Source: Prochlorococcus sp. AG-363-C20 (lineage in GTDB: Bacteria > Cyanobacteriota > Cyanobacteriia > PCC-6307 > Cyanobiaceae). From it: 37,630 bases of DNA. A program made the translations under genes and the position numbers. The stretch's first letter is position 1; each line of letters begins with the position of its first letter. Below are positions 1 through 6,550 of this stretch, in pieces. Location: positions 1 through 37,630 of the forward strand of contig QCFI01000013.1 of NCBI GenBank assembly GCA_003280295.1, in the 5' to 3' direction. The notes below the pieces were generated by a model that saw only the letters and a list, made by a program, of their open reading frames with translations, was not told where the DNA came from and did not search any database.

Positions 1-72
1 TGCCGCCGAGAAGAAAGCTGCTGCAGATCGCAAAGCTGCCGCCGAGAAGAAAGCTGCTGCAGATCGCAAAGC
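1..72 (+). repeat. Perfect 36-bp tandem repeat inside a coding region
   Basis: Bases 1-36 and 37-72 are identical, and a diverged copy begins after 72 (gcctctgcggaacgc). The unit is about 58% G+C, higher than the surroundings, and encodes 12 residues in frame, so copy-number change would not break the gene. More copies may lie to the left of the window. It is not a CRISPR array: the copies abut with no spacer. Confidence 0.9.
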
Positions 73-262
73 CTCTGCGGAACGCGGAGGAGCCAAGTTA
101 GCCTCAGCCAAGAAGTCTGTCTCCGAAGAAAAACTTGATGGTCGTACTCAGTTGTTGACTGTTTCCGTTTCTGTCAATACAGCAAAAGTTGCAGGCATAG
201 TTTCAATTGGGGTTATCGCTTCGGCTCTTTTGGTGACTGCTTTAGTGTTTATTGCCAGTTAA
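1..262 (+). CDS. C-terminal part of an Ala/Lys-rich repeat protein with a C-terminal membrane anchor
   Basis: The reading frame enters from the left edge (first whole codon at base 2) and stops at TAA 260-262, giving 86 visible residues. The first part repeats the 12-residue unit AAEKKAAADRKA, rich in alanine, lysine and glutamate, which should form a charged helix or coiled coil. A linker with SVSEEKLDGRTQLL follows, then the block VSVSVNT and about 25 hydrophobic residues that end in FIAS at the C-terminus, so the protein is probably tail-anchored or has a single membrane helix with the repeat domain on one face. I do not recognise the family; TolA-like low-complexity helices look similar without being homologous. 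The C-terminal block resembles the 44-residue protein encoded at 980-1114. The true start and repeat number lie outside the window. Confidence 0.75.
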   Translation, partial: AAEKKAAADRKAAAEKKAAADRKASAERGGAKLASAKKSVSEEKLDGRTQLLTVSVSVNTAKVAGIVSIGVIASALLVTALVFIAS

Positions 263-372
263 TTTAAGTGATCCTCTGACATACTTCATGTTTTTTGTTA
301 GAGGTGATTCTTCGTTACCGGGAGAAGTACTCTTTCGGTGCTTGAATATATAGTCACTTGAGGACTCAATTA

Positions 373-837
373 GTGATTAGGGAGAGATTCAAGGAATTAG
401 TTGATTTCGCAACTACTGAGTCACCTTATCGGGATGCAACTAAAGGCTGGTTAACTGATGATGTCTACCTTAAGTGGGGTCCATCTGAAGCTAAAGCTTC
501 AACACAGGCCAATGAAATAGCAAATGTATCTGTTTTTTGGAAGCCAATTAATCAAATAGTGCTAATTCTTTTTTCTGTTATTTTTCTTGCTTCAATATTC
601 GTTTTTTCTGCTGTTTCTTTAGCAAATGGAAGGTTTCAGATACCTACAGCTAGTTCTCTAATGACTACTGAGATAACTCAAACGCAGCTAAAGGAATCAA
701 TCGATCAGGAGCAAAGTTCCACTTCATTGACGCCAGAGTTGGAGCCAGTGGTTGAGAAAAAGATAGAATTAGAGAAATCTAGTCAAACCATTGATTTTGG
801 GGCGGCTGCTCTTGGTGGACAGAAATTCAGCATGTAG
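373..837 (+). CDS. Conserved-looking single-pass membrane protein, function unknown
   Basis: This encodes 154 residues if the start is GTG 373, which has AGGA at 361-364, eight bases upstream; an upstream TTG at 358 is in frame but lacks such a site. Residues 1-55 are soluble and contain FATTESPYRDATKGWLTDD and KWGP. The block NVSVFWKP is followed by a hydrophobic helix of about 25 residues. The rest is an acidic, Ser/Thr/Gln/Glu-rich tail of about 70 residues ending in GAAALGGQKFSM. I do not recognise a family. The SV-plus-helix block resembles those of the genes on both sides, suggesting a local family. It lies 110 bp after the repeat protein and 142 bp before the 44-residue protein, all on the same strand. 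Confidence 0.7.
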   Translation: MIRERFKELVDFATTESPYRDATKGWLTDDVYLKWGPSEAKASTQANEIANVSVFWKPINQIVLILFSVIFLASIFVFSAVSLANGRFQIPTASSLMTTEITQTQLKESIDQEQSSTSLTPELEPVVEKKIELEKSSQTIDFGAAALGGQKFSM

Positions 838-979
838 GAATAGCCAGGAAGGCCTTTAGTTCTTAGTTCTTGTAAAGGATTGCAGAAGTTTTTGTAGGAA
901 TTGTTTTGAGGAGTGCTAATAGAGAGACTTATGGTGTGACGTAATGCTTGAATAATAGTGCTAATTGCAGGATCAAAAA

Positions 980-1114
980 GTGGCAGAAAAACAAGGAAAT
1001 GAGTTGGCAAGCATATCTGTATATCTCAATACACCAATAGTGGCAGTTCTTTTAGGAGTTGGCTTCATAGTCGGGTCAATTTTATTTGCTGGTGTGATGT
1101 TGATTGCAAGATGA
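980..1114 (+). CDS. 44-residue single-helix membrane protein, function unknown
   Basis: GTG 980 opens a 44-codon frame ending at TGA 1112-1114. AGGA at 969-972 lies seven bases before the start, and the only upstream in-frame ATG (944) meets a stop after two codons, so GTG is the likely start. The N-terminus MAEKQGNELAS is polar; SVYLNTP leads into a hydrophobic stretch of about 24 residues ending in LIAR. From the SV motif to the C-terminus it aligns without gaps with the end of the repeat protein at 1-262: about 12 of 36 positions are identical by my hand alignment, and both chains end at the same point. It may be a free-standing copy of that anchor. Small single-helix proteins of this size are common in photosynthetic complexes, but nothing here ties it to one. 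Confidence 0.6.
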   Translation: MAEKQGNELASISVYLNTPIVAVLLGVGFIVGSILFAGVMLIAR

Positions 1115-1358
1115 GTCCAAGGGGCAAGGTTTAGCCAACTCTTCAATCCATAACTGACTTTCACAACAGAGTTCTATAGGGACATGTCAGATCCCTGTAT
1201 GAAATAGCGTTTGCCATCCAAAAAAATATTTTTAATACAGCTAGAAAACGAATGGAACTCTCAACAATATTTAATCCTCATTTCAATCTTTTTAGGAGAC
1301 TCCTTTGGTAATTGCTAGTTCTTGAGAAGCTAGTAAAGGATATTATTTGAAAATAAAT

Positions 1359-2288
1359 TTAATCTATTTCTGTATGTATCTTGATAAGTGCTCGTGCTAA
1401 TGCAGGCAACAGAAATTTGTCACTTGAGCTGTTTCTGCCATAGCTAAATACCACCAAAAGCATTGGTTTACCTTGAGGTGGGCAACACCATGCTGCATCA
1501 TGGCGAGCCTGACTCATCCAGCCAGCTTTGCTCCATAGTCGAGTCCCTTGAGGTAAGCCTTCTCCAAGAAACCCATCTATTTGATTCTCTGGATCTTCTT
1601 GCCTCTGCTTAACATCTAAGGATCTTGAAAGAAGTGTTTTTAATCTTTTGCAGGCTGGTGGAGAGATAATTGAATTAGTCATGACGGCTTCTAATAATCG
1701 CGAAGTTGCTGAAGCACTCAGGGCATTTCGATTTACGTAGCCGTCTTTATAGAAATCTTGTTCTCGTCCATAAGGACCATCTGCCCAAGTTTTTTGACAA
1801 CAATTAATTCCTTGAAGTTCAGGCCAATTCAACCCTTGCAACCACTTGTTTACAAGCAAACGTTGCTTCTGCCAGGCCTGCCACCGGTCTCCAAACAACG
1901 AAGGGCCACTTGTTGTACCAGAAAGGAGATCAATGATGAGGCTAGTTGCATCGTTGTTCGAATCTGCGATCATATCCTTCATTGCTCTTTGCAATTCGCC
2001 TGAATCAAGAAGCAACCCCTTTTGCAACCATGCTTCTACTGCTAATGCATAAAACAGTTTTACAACACTTGCTGGATAAATAAGCTTTTGTTCCTCCCAG
2101 CCTGCCCCTTTACCACTGCCTGCTTCAGGATTGGGACTGTCATAGCGAATCCAATTTATTGCAATACTTTTGTGAAGTCTTGGGCGCCCTTTTTTCGCAA
2201 ACCTATCCAGCAGTTCCCTAAGTTGGGAATTCATTTGTGGGTCGGAACGGTAGAACGCCATAGCGCTCGCATGAGTTAATGACGACAT
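1359..2288 (-). CDS. Beta-lactamase-like serine hydrolase (class A / PBP fold)
   Basis: The protein has the three motifs of the class A beta-lactamase/transpeptidase fold: S-V-V-K (Ser74, Lys77 in the numbering used here), S-N-N (110-112) and K-A-G (254-256, in place of K-T-G). It is probably a cell-wall-directed serine hydrolase or penicillin-binding-like protein rather than a resistance enzyme; the class A Glu166 context is not evident. The ATG at 2286-2288 is chosen because GGAG sits seven bases upstream; a longer frame to 2339 exists but lacks a ribosome site and would run over the divergent gene. Length is then 309 residues. No convincing signal peptide is visible with this start. It is divergent from an NlpC/P60 peptidase 26 bp away, consistent with a role in peptidoglycan turnover. 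Confidence 0.75.
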   Translation of the reverse strand: MSSLTHASAMAFYRSDPQMNSQLRELLDRFAKKGRPRLHKSIAINWIRYDSPNPEAGSGKGAGWEEQKLIYPASVVKLFYALAVEAWLQKGLLLDSGELQRAMKDMIADSNNDATSLIIDLLSGTTSGPSLFGDRWQAWQKQRLLVNKWLQGLNWPELQGINCCQKTWADGPYGREQDFYKDGYVNRNALSASATSRLLEAVMTNSIISPPACKRLKTLLSRSLDVKQRQEDPENQIDGFLGEGLPQGTRLWSKAGWMSQARHDAAWCCPPQGKPMLLVVFSYGRNSSSDKFLLPALARALIKIHTEID

Positions 2289-2314
2289 TAGGAGCTCCAA
2301 TAACAAAAGAGAGA

Positions 2315-3034
2315 ATGCTTCCTGGAAGTTGTTGGACACTCAGTGCTGCTGTAAATGGATATGCAGGATCAAGTAATGATGAGCTGATTACACAAGCTGC
2401 AGCGGGCCGCAGCTTTCAATTAATTAAGGACCTTTCAAAAGATCATGGTGGTGATAATCAATTTCCGCGCTTTGAGGTTCGATTATTAGAGGATGGTTAT
2501 AAGTGTTGGTTCGAATTTTCAGCAATTTTTGGCTTAGCTTTTTCTCGACCTCCTTGGGAGCCGAAGTTATTTACAAAAAATCAAATTCAAGATCGGATTC
2601 CTTCTGTACTGATTTGGTTAGAACAAGCAACAAGTCAAAGAAATCAATATCTATGGGGCGGCACTATTGGTCCTGATTTTGATTGTTCAGGGTTAGTCCA
2701 AGCAGCATTTGCTAGTCAAGAAGTTTGGCTACCACGTGACGCATATCAGCAAGAACGATTTTGTGAATCTTTAGTAATTTCTCCCACTAATTATCAAATG
2801 CTTTTGCCTGGCGATCTTTTGTTCTTTGGAACATCCCAAAAATGTACACATGTGGCCATCTATAAAGGTGCTGGGATGTATTGCCATAGTTCTGGCATTA
2901 CTGATGGTAGGAATGGAATTGGATGCGATTCCCTTGAGCCTGAAGACACAAACACAGTTGCTTTTCATTATCGCTCCAGACTTCGAGGGGCGGGGAGAGT
3001 TGTACGTTGTCATAATGGGATAACGCTCAATTAA
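2315..3034 (+). CDS. NlpC/P60 family cell-wall peptidase
   Basis: The C-terminal half is an NlpC/P60 domain, a papain-like cysteine peptidase family that cleaves peptide cross-links or stem peptides in peptidoglycan. The catalytic Cys is in DCSGLV (Cys124), the His in THVAIY (His179), and the third polar residue probably in YCHSS (His191). The preceding LWGG is also typical. The N-terminal 110 residues contain AVNGYAG and probably form the SH3-like targeting domain seen in cyanobacterial members. ATG 2315 is preferred, with a purine-rich AAAGAGAG upstream; ATG 2279 is in frame but lacks a ribosome site and overlaps the divergent gene. Length is 239 residues. The glycosyltransferase starts about 40 bp downstream on the same strand. 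Confidence 0.85.
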   Translation: MLPGSCWTLSAAVNGYAGSSNDELITQAAAGRSFQLIKDLSKDHGGDNQFPRFEVRLLEDGYKCWFEFSAIFGLAFSRPPWEPKLFTKNQIQDRIPSVLIWLEQATSQRNQYLWGGTIGPDFDCSGLVQAAFASQEVWLPRDAYQQERFCESLVISPTNYQMLLPGDLLFFGTSQKCTHVAIYKGAGMYCHSSGITDGRNGIGCDSLEPEDTNTVAFHYRSRLRGAGRVVRCHNGITLN

Positions 3035-3074
3035 AGTTGAAACTTTCTAATTTCTTTTTTCAGGAATGGATGGG

Positions 3075-4043
3075 ATGAAAGAACCCATAGATATATCAGT
3101 AGTAGTTCCTGTATACAACGAAGAAGATAGCCTACCCAAATTAGTAGAACAGTTATTGGGAGCATTAGTACCTACTGGAAATTCATTTGAACTGGTTTTA
3201 GTCAATGACGGTTCTCTTGATAGAAGTGCTGAAGTTCTGAGTGATTTAAGTTCTCATGTGCCAGAACTTGTATGTGTTTTACTTCGCAAAAATTATGGAC
3301 AAACTGCTGCTATGGCTGCAGGTTTCGATTTGTCTCGTGGAGAAATCATTGTCAGTCTTGATGGAGACCTTCAGAATGATCCTGCTGATATCCCTCTACT
3401 GGTTTCCAAATTAAGAGAAGGCTTTGACTTGGTCAGTGGATGGCGTTATGAACGCCAAGATGCTGCTATTAGACGAAAATTACCTTCGAAAATTGCAAAT
3501 CGACTGATAGGTCGTGTAACTGGTGTCCGATTGCATGATTATGGCTGTTCTTTAAAGGCTTATAGACGAGAAGTGCTTTCTGATATGAGGCTTTACGGAG
3601 AGTTACATCGTTTTTTACCTGTTTTGGCAAATATTGAGGGCGCAAGAATAACTGAGGTCAAAGTGAATCATCGTGCTCGTCAATACGGGAATAGCAAATA
3701 TGGAATAGATCGTACTTTTCGCGTACTAATGGATTTACTGACTGTTTGGTTTATGAATAGGTTCTTAACTCGGCCTATGTATGTATTTGGCTTTGGAGGC
3801 ATTGTTGCCATTATTGGGAGCATTTTGGCTACTACTTACCTTTTGATCCTTAAGCTTTTAGGAGAAGATATTGGTACTCGTCCGCTTCTTACATTTGCAT
3901 TAGTTCTTGGTATTACTGGAGTACAACTTTTTTGCTTTGGTCTTCTTGGGGAATTACAGATTCGCACTTATCACGAAAGTCAAGGGAGGCCTATTTATCG
4001 CATTAGGGCAACGTTACGAGGAGGACGGGAAGTTTCTTCTTGA
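3075..4043 (+). CDS. Family 2 glycosyltransferase, polyprenyl-phosphate sugar transferase type (DPM1/GtrB-like)
   Basis: The GT-A fold N-terminus has VVVPVYNEED, VNDGS and the metal-binding SLDGDLQND. The C-terminus carries two predicted membrane helices (starting MYVFGFGGI and LLTFALVLG), followed by a short basic tail with YHESQGRPIYRI. This layout matches bacterial enzymes that move a hexose from a nucleotide sugar to polyprenyl phosphate at the cytoplasmic membrane; the sugar cannot be read from the sequence. ATG 3066 abuts AGGA (3062-3065), so the next ATG at 3075, nine bases from it, is the likelier start (322 residues). It follows the NlpC/P60 gene closely, suggesting co-transcription, and its end overlaps the convergent HEAT gene by 49 bp. 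Confidence 0.87.
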   Translation: MKEPIDISVVVPVYNEEDSLPKLVEQLLGALVPTGNSFELVLVNDGSLDRSAEVLSDLSSHVPELVCVLLRKNYGQTAAMAAGFDLSRGEIIVSLDGDLQNDPADIPLLVSKLREGFDLVSGWRYERQDAAIRRKLPSKIANRLIGRVTGVRLHDYGCSLKAYRREVLSDMRLYGELHRFLPVLANIEGARITEVKVNHRARQYGNSKYGIDRTFRVLMDLLTVWFMNRFLTRPMYVFGFGGIVAIIGSILATTYLLILKLLGEDIGTRPLLTFALVLGITGVQLFCFGLLGELQIRTYHESQGRPIYRIRATLRGGREVSS

Positions 4044-4480
4044 TTATTTTTTGAATTTGTTCCTACTCGATATTTTTCTATAGCGTTCGCTGCAGCTGCA
4101 ATAACTTGACTGTCTGAATCTTTGAGGCCTCTTCTAAGTATTGGCAAAAGGCTTGGATTACCCCATAAAGCACAAATTTTGACTGCCTTAAGACGCTCTG
4201 CTGGTCCTTGACTCATCAATCTTTGGACTTGCTTCCTAAGATTGATTTTTTCTTGAGCAGTTTTTGGTGCGTGCCATTTCAATTCAACTCTCGGGGGAAG
4301 CTCATTTTGTGTATTTTTTGATTCATTACTTCTTTTCACGACCGTAAGCTCTGTGAGGTCTTTGACTCTTAGAACTCTTGGGCCAATTGTGTTAAGGAGC
4401 CCAACTCTTGGCTTTTTACCGAAGCTCCAAAGCAAGAAAGCAAGAATAAGAGTGGTAGCGCCAGCAAAAACCTGGTTCAT
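3995..4480 (-). CDS. Membrane-anchored HEAT-repeat protein, function unknown
   Basis: The 161-residue protein begins with a hydrophobic helix (about residues 4-20, ATTLILAFLLWSFG), followed by a basic linker. The C-terminal third contains HEAT/PBS-lyase-like helices: AERLKAVKICALWGNPSLLP and then DSDSQVIAAAANAIEKYR. HEAT repeats are protein-binding scaffolds; in cyanobacteria related repeats occur in phycobilin lyases, but no lyase motif or phycobiliprotein gene is visible here. The last 49 bases overlap the end of the convergent glycosyltransferase. The ATG at 4478-4480 has no clear ribosome site. Confidence 0.65.
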   Translation of the reverse strand: MNQVFAGATTLILAFLLWSFGKKPRVGLLNTIGPRVLRVKDLTELTVVKRSNESKNTQNELPPRVELKWHAPKTAQEKINLRKQVQRLMSQGPAERLKAVKICALWGNPSLLPILRRGLKDSDSQVIAAAANAIEKYRVGTNSKNNQEETSRPPRNVALMR

Positions 4481-4622
4481 GGCAAAAATGTTGGTTGGTC
4501 AATTGGTGATTAAGGCTGAAACTTGAGACGATGGATTGAACTTTTATGTCACCAATGTGATTTCAGGTGCATCATCAGAACAGCAATCTATACAGTAACT
4601 ATGGATTTACTTGGTATAAGTC

Positions 4623-4739
4623 ATGTCTAGCGAGTTCGCTGCCAACTGGCTACCCGGTGTTTTTGTTCCTCTGATTGGACTTATAACACCTGCTGTTTTC
4701 ATTGTTCTTGTAGGTCGCCACATCACTGCAACTGACTGA
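4623..4739 (+). CDS. psaI: Photosystem I reaction center subunit VIII
   Basis: A 38-residue frame starts at ATG 4623 and ends at TGA 4737-4739. The sequence has the PsaI pattern: a short polar N-terminus (MSSEFAANWLPG), one membrane helix starting VFVPLIGLITPAVF, and a short end HITATD. PsaI is a single-helix subunit that helps hold PsaL at the trimer-forming side of photosystem I in the thylakoid. The psaI-psaL order, with psaL 42 bp downstream, is typical of cyanobacteria and supports the call. Confidence 0.93.
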   Translation: MSSEFAANWLPGVFVPLIGLITPAVFIVLVGRHITATD

Positions 4740-4781
4740 ACACAGTTGTTCCTCCTTAGTTAACCCAGTTCTTTCTAGCCA

Positions 4782-5381
4782 ATGACTGACTTCCAAGACC
4801 CATTTTTAAAGTCCGGTGAGCCTATTAAAATCAACCCTAAATACGTTGATAGCACCGTTCGCCCTGATGACATTGGAATAGCTGACCAATGGGCAGTTAA
4901 ACCAGCATCTGATCCTTGTGTAGGTGATTTGGTAACACCAGTAAATAGTGGATACTTCACTAAGGCCTGGTTAAATAATTTACCTTTTTACCGTGAAGGA
5001 CTATCTCCAAATTTTCGTGGACTAGAAGTAGGGGCGATTTTTGGATATTTTCTTTATGGACCATTCACAATTACCGGCCCGTTTCGCAATAGTGACTTTG
5101 CTTTAACTGCTGGTCTATTGAGTGCTGTTGGGGCTATGCACATCCTTACAGCGCTTCTTGTGCTCTATAACGCTCCAGGTAAAGCACCTAATGTGCAGCC
5201 TGCTGATATAACTATAGATAATCCACCTGCTGATTTATTTACTAGGACTGGCTGGGCAGATTTTACTAGTGGATTTTGGCTCGGTGGTTGTGGAGGAGCA
5301 GTATTTGCTTGGCTGTTGTGTGGAACTTTGCATGTAGATACATTAATGAAGCAAGGGGCTTTCTTCCCCTGGGTAAATTGA
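4782..5381 (+). CDS. psaL: Photosystem I reaction center subunit XI
   Basis: The 199-residue protein matches PsaL throughout. The N-terminal stromal part ([14 protein letters not shown]) is followed by [20 protein letters not shown], a stretch that binds chlorophyll and carotenoid, and by membrane helices around [24 protein letters not shown] and [19 protein letters not shown]. PsaL is the main contact between monomers in trimeric cyanobacterial photosystem I. It lies 42 bp after psaI and is followed by a strong intrinsic terminator at 5422-5458, which closes the psaIL transcript. Confidence 0.96.
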   Translation: MTDFQDPFLKSGEPIKINPKYVDSTVRPDDIGIADQWAVKPASDPCVGDLVTPVNSGYFTKAWLNNLPFYREGLSPNFRGLEVGAIFGYFLYGPFTITGPFRNSDFALTAGLLSAVGAMHILTALLVLYNAPGKAPNVQPADITIDNPPADLFTRTGWADFTSGFWLGGCGGAVFAWLLCGTLHVDTLMKQGAFFPWVN

Positions 5382-5421
5382 TTAGATATCTTTAGGATTG
5401 ATTAAATTCTATTCAACCAAA

Positions 5422-5458
5422 AATGTCCTGGGAGTTAAAGCCTCAGGACATTCTTTTT
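5422..5458 (+). terminator. Intrinsic terminator of psaI-psaL
   Basis: A perfect 9-bp stem, AATGTCCTG (5422-5430) with CAGGACATT (5444-5452), encloses a 13-base loop and is followed by CTTTTT. It sits 41 bp after the psaL stop and precedes no plus-strand gene for 90 bp. Confidence 0.85.
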
Positions 5459-5548
5459 GACTAGTTAAGTAAAGTTTGCCAGAATTTGATTAGTTTTTAC
5501 CTTGAAAGAGGTATAACAATTTAGCCAAGTATGAAAAACTAATTTTTT

Positions 5549-5818
5549 ATGGTTGGTACTGGTGATTTAACTAATCAGCTTTATTCAGTTCTTTCTGATA
5601 TTAGCCATCCTATAGAAGGAACCTTCTATTTATTTTTGTTGGCTATTATATTTCGTTGGCGCTGGCCAGGTATGTGGAATAGTTTTTTGAAAAAGATTTC
5701 AGCTCCTGCCTCAAAGAGCATTAATTCAGAGAATAAAACAAAGTTTTCTTCAAACGGAGTCTCGAGAGAATCTGTAGAGTCTCAGACACAAGATAATAGT
5801 TATCCTATTGAGGATTAA
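5549..5818 (+). CDS. 89-residue single-helix membrane protein between psaL and psaB, function unknown
   Basis: The frame starts at ATG 5549 with no clear ribosome site (a run of T precedes it). Residues 1-25 are polar, residues 26-42 form one hydrophobic helix (TFYLFLLAIIFRWRWPG) that ends in an aromatic/basic W-R-W interface cluster, and the remaining 45 residues are a Ser/Asn/Glu-rich hydrophilic tail. I recognise no family. It lies between the psaIL terminator and the psaAB terminator, so it is probably transcribed alone. The position next to four PSI genes makes a thylakoid role possible but is not proof. Confidence 0.5.
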   Translation: MVGTGDLTNQLYSVLSDISHPIEGTFYLFLLAIIFRWRWPGMWNSFLKKISAPASKSINSENKTKFSSNGVSRESVESQTQDNSYPIED

Positions 5819-6482
5819 TTTAAAATTTACTGTTAACTTTGGCATTAAATAATCCCTATTTCAAAAGTAAATAGATCAATATTAGAAAATCAAAAAAAAG
5901 AAAGACTTTAACTCTTATTAAATAGCAGGAAACACTTTTTGATTAATTTTGGCTATGAAATTCAGGCGCATCTTTTTAAGAGATTCAATTTTCATGTTTT
6001 TCTTTCATTTGTATTCTCACAGCTATAATCTATAAGTATCCGCAAAAAGATTTGTTATTACTTCTTTTTAATGATATTAGAGCTGATAGTAGATCGAAGT
6101 AGCCCTGAACATGCATCTGAGATTAGGTCATAAAAATGATGAGCTATTTGGTCTTTTTAGGACTTTTAAAAGAAGTGAGGTAGTTCTCAAAAGAGAAGAT
6201 AGTTTTTTTTATCGTCAGTTAAAGACTCAAAGGGTGTGACTAAGGTGAATCTGAAAAGATCTCTATAATTTTCTGATAAATTTGCTTTACAGTGGTTTTA
6301 GTGAACCAAACTCTTTGAGTCCTTTTAGCATTGCTTAAATAGAACTCTTTTGACCAAATAGAACTTTATAATTTGAGCTTATTAGGAGATTTGCTTTCAT
6401 GTTAGTTAAATATGTCTTTATTGATAAGTGAAATAATTGAGCTGAGAAAATATGAAGTATGAAGTTGGATAGGAAATAAAAT
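5819..6482. other. AT-rich region between the 89-residue gene and the psaAB terminator
   Basis: No gene of usual size is visible. The region contains an inverted repeat GACTCAAAG (6224-6232) / CTTTGAGTC (6313-6321) about 80 bases apart, a direct repeat AAATAGAACT (6337-6346 and 6356-6365), and a 42-codon frame at 6111-6239. It could carry a small RNA, but no known cyanobacterial small RNA was recognised. Confidence 0.4.
6111..6239 (+). CDS. Candidate 42-residue ORF, doubtful
   Basis: ATG 6111 to TGA 6237-6239 encodes a basic, hydrophilic 42-residue peptide starting MHLRLGHKNDELFG, with no membrane helix. No ribosome site precedes it and no family is recognised. It is listed because Prochlorococcus genomes contain many very short genes and the surrounding 660 bp is otherwise empty; chance is an equally good explanation. 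Confidence 0.2.
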   Translation: MHLRLGHKNDELFGLFRTFKRSEVVLKREDSFFYRQLKTQRV

Positions 6483-6515
6483 AAAACCCCGTCAGCACTT
6501 GGCTGACGGGGTTTT
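6483..6515 (-). terminator. Intrinsic terminator of psaA-psaB
   Basis: A perfect 14-bp stem, AAAACCCCGTCAGC (6483-6496) with GCTGACGGGGTTTT (6502-6515), has a 5-base loop. It lies 35 bp after the psaB stop. Read on the minus strand the hairpin runs into TTTTATTTTATTT, a good U-tract. This is the strongest terminator in the window. Confidence 0.93.
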
Positions 6516-6550
6516 ATGACCTCTCGTTCAGTTGACCTTAAGAGAAATAT

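Noticed and set aside
1-72. 36-bp repeats of CRISPR-like unit length
   Set aside because: The copies abut without spacers and are in-frame coding sequence.
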